DNA of 7,996 nucleotides from Paracoccaceae bacterium (GTDB taxonomy: Bacteria; Pseudomonadota; Alphaproteobacteria; Rhodobacterales; Rhodobacteraceae), in contig JALQYS010000594.1 in the NCBI GenBank assembly GCA_023254015.1, positions 1 to 7,996 of the forward strand, given 5' to 3'. The notes under the pieces were generated by a model. The model made no database searches, was not told the DNA's origin, and was given only the letters and a program-made list of their open reading frames with translations. Positions 6,079 to 7,996 of the stretch are shown here, piece by piece (positions within the stretch are counted from its first letter, which is position 1; each line of letters begins with the position of its first letter). The position numbers and the translations under genes are program-made.

Positions 6079-6178
6079 TCCTGACCCGGCGGCGCCCCGG
6101 GGGCGGGCAGGCGGTGGATATCCGGGCCGGCATGAAAGGCAGGGCCCAACGAAGTGTCGGCGCCGCGAAGAGTGCCGG

Positions 6179-6197
6179 AACGGCTCGATGAGCGGTT
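6179..6197 (-). terminator. Hairpin directly after the arsR stop
   Basis: On the minus strand AACCGCTC (complement of 6190-6197) and GAGCCGTT (complement of 6179-6186) form an 8-position stem with one G/C-tract mismatch and a 3-nt loop, 2 bp after the arsR stop codon. There is no T tract. It could end or stabilise the arsR transcript. Confidence 0.3.
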
Positions 6198-6199
6198 GG

Positions 6200-6577
6200 T
6201 CAGTCCTGTGTGGAGCAGGTTTCGGCAGGGGGGGCTGTCGGGGGCGGATCTTGGCGGCAGCAGGCCAGCACCTCGGGGTGGTCCCTGCAGCAATCGTTCA
6301 TAAGGAACGCGATCGTCTGGCCCATGCCGCCGGCATCGACCGAATAGAACACATGGCGCCCTTCCTTGCGGGCGCGGATCAGGCCGGCCTGTTCGAGCGT
6401 GGAGAGATGGAACGACAGGCGCGAGGCGGAAAGGCCCAGCGCCCGGCCTATGTCGCCTGCGGCAAGGCCCGCCGTCCCTTTCGGCATCAAGAGGCGCACC
6501 AGATCAAGCCTTGCGCCATGGGCAAGGGCCTGCAGGGCGGTCAGGGCAGCGGCGCGGGTCATGCTTCGACTGTTCAT
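6200..6577 (-). CDS. ArsR/SmtB-family metal(loid)-responsive transcriptional regulator
   Basis: This encodes 125 residues with a winged-helix fold: helix ALAHGARLDLVRLLM (17-31), then the helix-turn-helix GDIGRALGLSASRLSFHLSTLEQAGLI (about 41-67), then the wing RARKEGRHVFYSV (68-80). The recognition helix SASRLSFHLSTL is typical of ArsR repressors, which leave DNA when they bind a metal(loid). The classical ELCVCD sensor in the fourth helix is absent. Instead the C-terminal helix and tail carry Cys96, Cys97, Cys106, Cys107 and Cys121, a layout reminiscent of the C-terminal As(III) site described for Acidithiobacillus ferrooxidans ArsR, although the spacing differs. ATG 6577 has no good ribosome binding site and sits inside a palindrome; an alternative is the internal ATG at Met6 (6562). 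The gene is divergent from the Atm1-type exporter across 55 bp, the probable regulated target. The inducer is inferred. Confidence 0.9.
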   Translation of the reverse strand: MNSRSMTRAAALTALQALAHGARLDLVRLLMPKGTAGLAAGDIGRALGLSASRLSFHLSTLEQAGLIRARKEGRHVFYSVDAGGMGQTIAFLMNDCCRDHPEVLACCRQDPPPTAPPAETCSTQD

Positions 6578-6589
6578 CCAGGATTGAAC
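6572..6589. promoter_or_regulatory. Candidate ArsR operator in the arsR/exporter intergenic region
   Basis: GTTCA (6572-6576) and TGAAC (6585-6589) form an inverted repeat with an 8-bp spacer. With a one-base bulge the similarity extends inward (GTTCATCC against GGATTGAAC). TTCA/TGAA half-sites of this kind are typical of ArsR-family operators. It covers the arsR start codon and lies 44 bp upstream of the exporter start, so one site could serve both directions. Binding is inferred. Confidence 0.4.
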
Positions 6590-6632
6590 TATTGCCGTCT
6601 AACCGCTAGGGGAGGTCTTCGCAACGCCTTTC

Positions 6633-7996
6633 ATGAGTCTTCCCATGCGCCGCAACACCGCCACCTCTGCCGACCAGCATGCGCCCTCCGCCTCGGGCTG
6701 GGCCACGATTTCCCGGGTGGTGCCCTATCTCTGGCCCGCGGGGCAGGGATGGGTGAAACGGCGGGTGGTGGCGGCGCTTTTGCTGCTCTTGGCGGCCAAG
6801 TTGGTGTCGGTGACCACGCCCTATTTCTACAAGCTGGCGGTCGATGCCTTGGGGGCTGATGCCGCCAATGATCCGGTCTGGATGATGACGCTGGGCGCTG
6901 TGGGCCTGACGGTGGCCTATGGTATGGCTCGGCTGGGCGCGGTTGCCTTTGGCGAGGCACGCGATGCGGTCTTTGCACGCGTCGGCCAGCGGGCGATCCG
7001 GCAACTGGCGCTGGAAACATTTCGCCACATCCACGCGCTTTCGTTGCGCTTTCACATCACCCGCAAGACCGGGGGCCTGTCCCGCATCATCGAACGCGGG
7101 GTGAAGGGTGTCGACTTCCTGTTGCGCTTCATGCTGTTTTCGGTCGGGCCGCTGATCCTGGAGCTGACCATGGTCTCGGCGCTGTTTGCGCTGCTTTTCG
7201 GCTGGCAATACATGGTGGTCGTGGTCGTCACCATTGCCATCTATGTCGCCTTCACCTTCAAGGTGACGGAAATGCGGGTGCGCATCCGGCGCGAGATGAA
7301 CGATCAGGACACTGACGCCAACCAGAAGGCGGTGGACAGCCTGCTGAATTTCGAAACCGTCAAGTATTTCAACGCCGAGGCACGCGAGGCCGCGCGCTAT
7401 GACGTGGCGATGCAGCGTTATGAGGTGGCCGCCGTCAAGACCGGGCAATCGCTGTCCTTCCTGAATGCCGGGCAGTCCTTCATCATCACCACCGGCCTTG
7501 TCATCGTGATGATCATGGCCGCGCGGGGCGTGCAGGCCGGGGTTCTGACGGTGGGCGATTTCGTCATGGTCAACGCCTACATGATCCAGATCACCATGCC
7601 TTTGAACTTCCTTGGCACGGTTTACCGCGAAATCCGGCAGGCGCTGGTGGACATGGGGCAGATGTTCGGCCTTTTGGGCCAACCGGCCGAGGTGGTGGAC
7701 AAGCCCGGTGCGAAACCGCTGGCCATCAAGGGCGGCGAGATCGTGTTTGACGATGTGCACTTCGCCTATGATCCGGCGCGGCCCATCCTGAAGGGCATTT
7801 CGCTGACGGTGCGGCCCGGTCACAAGGTGGCGCTGGTGGGGCCCTCGGGCTCGGGCAAGTCGACCATCGGGCGCTTGCTGTTCCGATTTTACGACGTGAA
7901 CAAGGGGGCCGTTCTGATCGACGGGCAGGACCTGCGCGACGTGACCCAGGTCAGCCTGCATGACGCAATCGGCGTCGTGCCGCAGGACACGGTACT
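6633..7996 (+). CDS. Atm1-type (HMT1/ATM1) ABC exporter, permease plus start of ATPase domain (3' end outside window)
   Basis: The first 454 codons of a half-transporter of expected total length about 600. The permease half has six hydrophobic segments (roughly 46-68, 84-106, 163-187, 190-209, 277-297, 306-328). The Atm1 hallmark segments are present: RHIHALSLRFHITRKTGGLS (131-150), RGVKGVDFLLRF and LLNFETVKYFNAEA (237-250). Arg215, Arg219, Asn278 and Gln281 keep the spacing of the glutathione-contacting Arg206, Arg210, Asn269 and Gln272 I recall from Novosphingobium Atm1. The ATPase half begins near 367 with A-loop Tyr379, Walker A GPSGSGKST (403-411) and Q-loop Gln451; the ABC signature and Walker B lie beyond the window. 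Such proteins form inner-membrane homodimers that export glutathione-linked sulfur or metal conjugates. ATG 6633 is the first start after in-frame TAA 6600-6602, but the only strong Shine-Dalgarno (AGGGGAGG, 6608-6615) is 17 nt away; ATG 6645 is the alternative. Confidence 0.92.
   Translation, partial: MSLPMRRNTATSADQHAPSASGWATISRVVPYLWPAGQGWVKRRVVAALLLLLAAKLVSVTTPYFYKLAVDALGADAANDPVWMMTLGAVGLTVAYGMARLGAVAFGEARDAVFARVGQRAIRQLALETFRHIHALSLRFHITRKTGGLSRIIERGVKGVDFLLRFMLFSVGPLILELTMVSALFALLFGWQYMVVVVVTIAIYVAFTFKVTEMRVRIRREMNDQDTDANQKAVDSLLNFETVKYFNAEAREAARYDVAMQRYEVAAVKTGQSLSFLNAGQSFIITTGLVIVMIMAARGVQAGVLTVGDFVMVNAYMIQITMPLNFLGTVYREIRQALVDMGQMFGLLGQPAEVVDKPGAKPLAIKGGEIVFDDVHFAYDPARPILKGISLTVRPGHKVALVGPSGSGKSTIGRLLFRFYDVNKGAVLIDGQDLRDVTQVSLHDAIGVVPQDTV

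Noticed and set aside
6091..6105. CGCCCC/GGGGCG palindrome as a second terminator
   Set aside because: The arms are separated by one base, so a stable full stem cannot form, and no T tract follows; likely a by-product of GC-rich spacer DNA.
4874..6133. 419-codon minus-strand frame opposite the LysM gene
   Set aside because: Shadow frame with Arg/Gly-rich sequence; the plus strand has the membrane segment, modular repeats and LysM domain.
6188..6859. 223-codon plus-strand frame across arsR and into the exporter
   Set aside because: It overlaps the well-supported arsR on the other strand and the exporter in another frame, and has no recognisable domain or ribosome binding site.
6606..7961. 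451-codon open frame on the minus strand
   Set aside because: It is the antisense of the Atm1-type exporter, whose Walker A and Atm1 motifs are intact on the plus strand; the antisense product is His/Arg/Gln-rich with no recognisable domain.

Overview
The window looks like chromosomal DNA of a high-GC alphaproteobacterium. The best guess is Rhodobacteraceae (Rhodobacter/Gemmobacter/Tabrizicola-like). The reasons are the strong G/C bias at third codon positions, a G/C-tract hairpin ending in AGGATATTT of the kind common between genes in that family, and the gene set: an MttB-family protein, SodB, RarD, a LOG-type protein next to a LysM/Ig-like protein, and an Atm1-type exporter. The assignment rests on recognition, not on a database search.

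Layout. (1) Positions 1-2626, plus strand: the C-terminal third of an MttB-family corrinoid methyltransferase, a 3-hydroxyisobutyrate dehydrogenase-type oxidoreductase (533-1432) and a Cys/Met-metabolism PLP enzyme (1511-2626). They look like one catabolic gene set, with a strong hairpin between the last two. (2) 2627-3370: Fe-type superoxide dismutase sodB as a single-gene unit with its own candidate promoter region and a clear intrinsic terminator. (3) 3384-4825: a RarD-type EamA transporter (+) and a LOG/TIGR00730 nucleotide-hydrolase family gene (-), convergent and overlapping by 94 bp at their 3' ends. (4) 4826-6034: a short divergent spacer with two perfect inverted repeats, then a membrane-anchored protein with two Ig-like modules and a C-terminal LysM domain. 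(5) 6035-6199: a GC-rich spacer between convergent genes that holds only hairpins. (6) 6200-7996: an ArsR/SmtB regulator (-) with a cysteine-rich C-terminus, divergent from an Atm1-type ABC exporter (+) that runs off the window end.

How the genes may work together. The first three plausibly take part in degrading a methylated amine or sulfur/amino-acid compound, with B12-dependent demethylation, an NAD-linked dehydrogenase step and a PLP lyase or transferase step; the substrate is not visible here. ArsR and the Atm1-type exporter share a short divergent intergenic region containing a palindrome, which suggests metal(loid)-responsive control of glutathione-conjugate export. The remainder reads as ordinary housekeeping DNA. 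I see no CRISPR array, tRNA, rRNA, insertion sequence or phage gene. Nothing here is convincingly a wholly new system; the best leads are the first gene cluster, the ArsR/exporter pair and the hairpin over the LOG gene's ribosome binding site.
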